From assembly GCA_003021175.1 (NCBI GenBank), contig PXQV01000001.1:244472-281901 (forward strand): DNA of 37,430 bases, written 5' to 3'. Below the pieces are notes generated by a model. That model ran no database searches. It was not told the origin of the DNA and saw only the letters and a list, made by a program, of their open reading frames with translations. Each line of letters starts with the position of its first letter. Position 1 is the stretch's first letter. The DNA comes from Halobacteriales archaeon QH_7_66_36. Lineage in GTDB: Archaea; Halobacteriota; Halobacteria; Halobacteriales; Haloarculaceae. Of the stretch, positions 37,391 to 37,430 are shown one piece after another. The translations under genes and the position numbers were made by a program.

Positions 37391-37430
37391 GTCCTCGCGC
37401 GGTTGCCCCGCGCGAGCGGGCCGAGGCGAC

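Overview
The window comes from a halophilic archaeon of the class Halobacteria. The signs are very high GC, strongly acidic proteins, a Tat lipoprotein signal and a Tat translocase gene, archaeal TyrRS, MoaC and HflX, a halocyanin, and many genes with a TATA box about 25-30 nt before the start codon (leaderless transcription). I could not assign a genus.

Layout. 1-3.9 kb: a BMP-type (nucleoside-like) ABC importer on the minus strand, with a damaged ATPase gene and a BMP gene lacking a normal start codon. 3.9-6.5 kb: a phosphohexomutase and two small conserved genes. 6.5-10.7 kb: an archaeal type IV pilus PilC-PilB pair and a small membrane protein. 10.8-11.6 kb: a Trm9-like methyltransferase and tRNA-Gly(TCC). 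11.6-15.5 kb: a 3.9 kb genomic island in the 3' end of that tRNA. It holds a SWIM-finger protein, a VapBC-type toxin-antitoxin pair, small virus/plasmid-like genes, several broken genes and a perfect 24-bp inverted repeat, but no recognisable integrase. 15.5-18.3 kb: an MFS transporter, an HD hydrolase, tatA and tRNA-Arg(CCT), the last followed by an old att scar. 18.6-23.4 kb: a membrane protein, an MBL hydrolase overlapping a ubiquitin-like (SAMP/MoaD) gene, a UDG-family protein, a halocyanin and an FeS-cluster photolyase-related protein. 23.4-26.5 kb: a nitrile hydratase locus with the alpha subunit fused to its activator domain, a damaged beta subunit, and a peroxidase-related protein. 26.5-37.4 kb: housekeeping and accessory genes (DUF457, MTH865, tyrS, DoxX, moaC, hflX, AEC transporter, FilR1-type regulator, HAD phosphatase), a HTH/TumE-like toxin-antitoxin candidate, and a two-RCK potassium-channel-like protein.

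The points most worth a second look are: (i) the nitrile hydratase alpha-activator-His-tail fusion; (ii) three conserved genes (phosphohexomutase, ABC ATPase, nitrile hydratase beta) that each lack about 20-23 conserved residues at a sharp junction; (iii) the integrase-less tRNA-Gly island with an elongated T-arm-like right att site and an internal 24-bp inverted repeat; (iv) a dispersed intergenic repeat family, two copies of which sit head to head between the nitrile hydratase genes; (v) a SAMP-like protein ending Gly-Gly-Arg that is translationally coupled to an MBL hydrolase; and (vi) a HTH/TumE-like pair. All functional calls come from reading motifs by eye; no database search was run.
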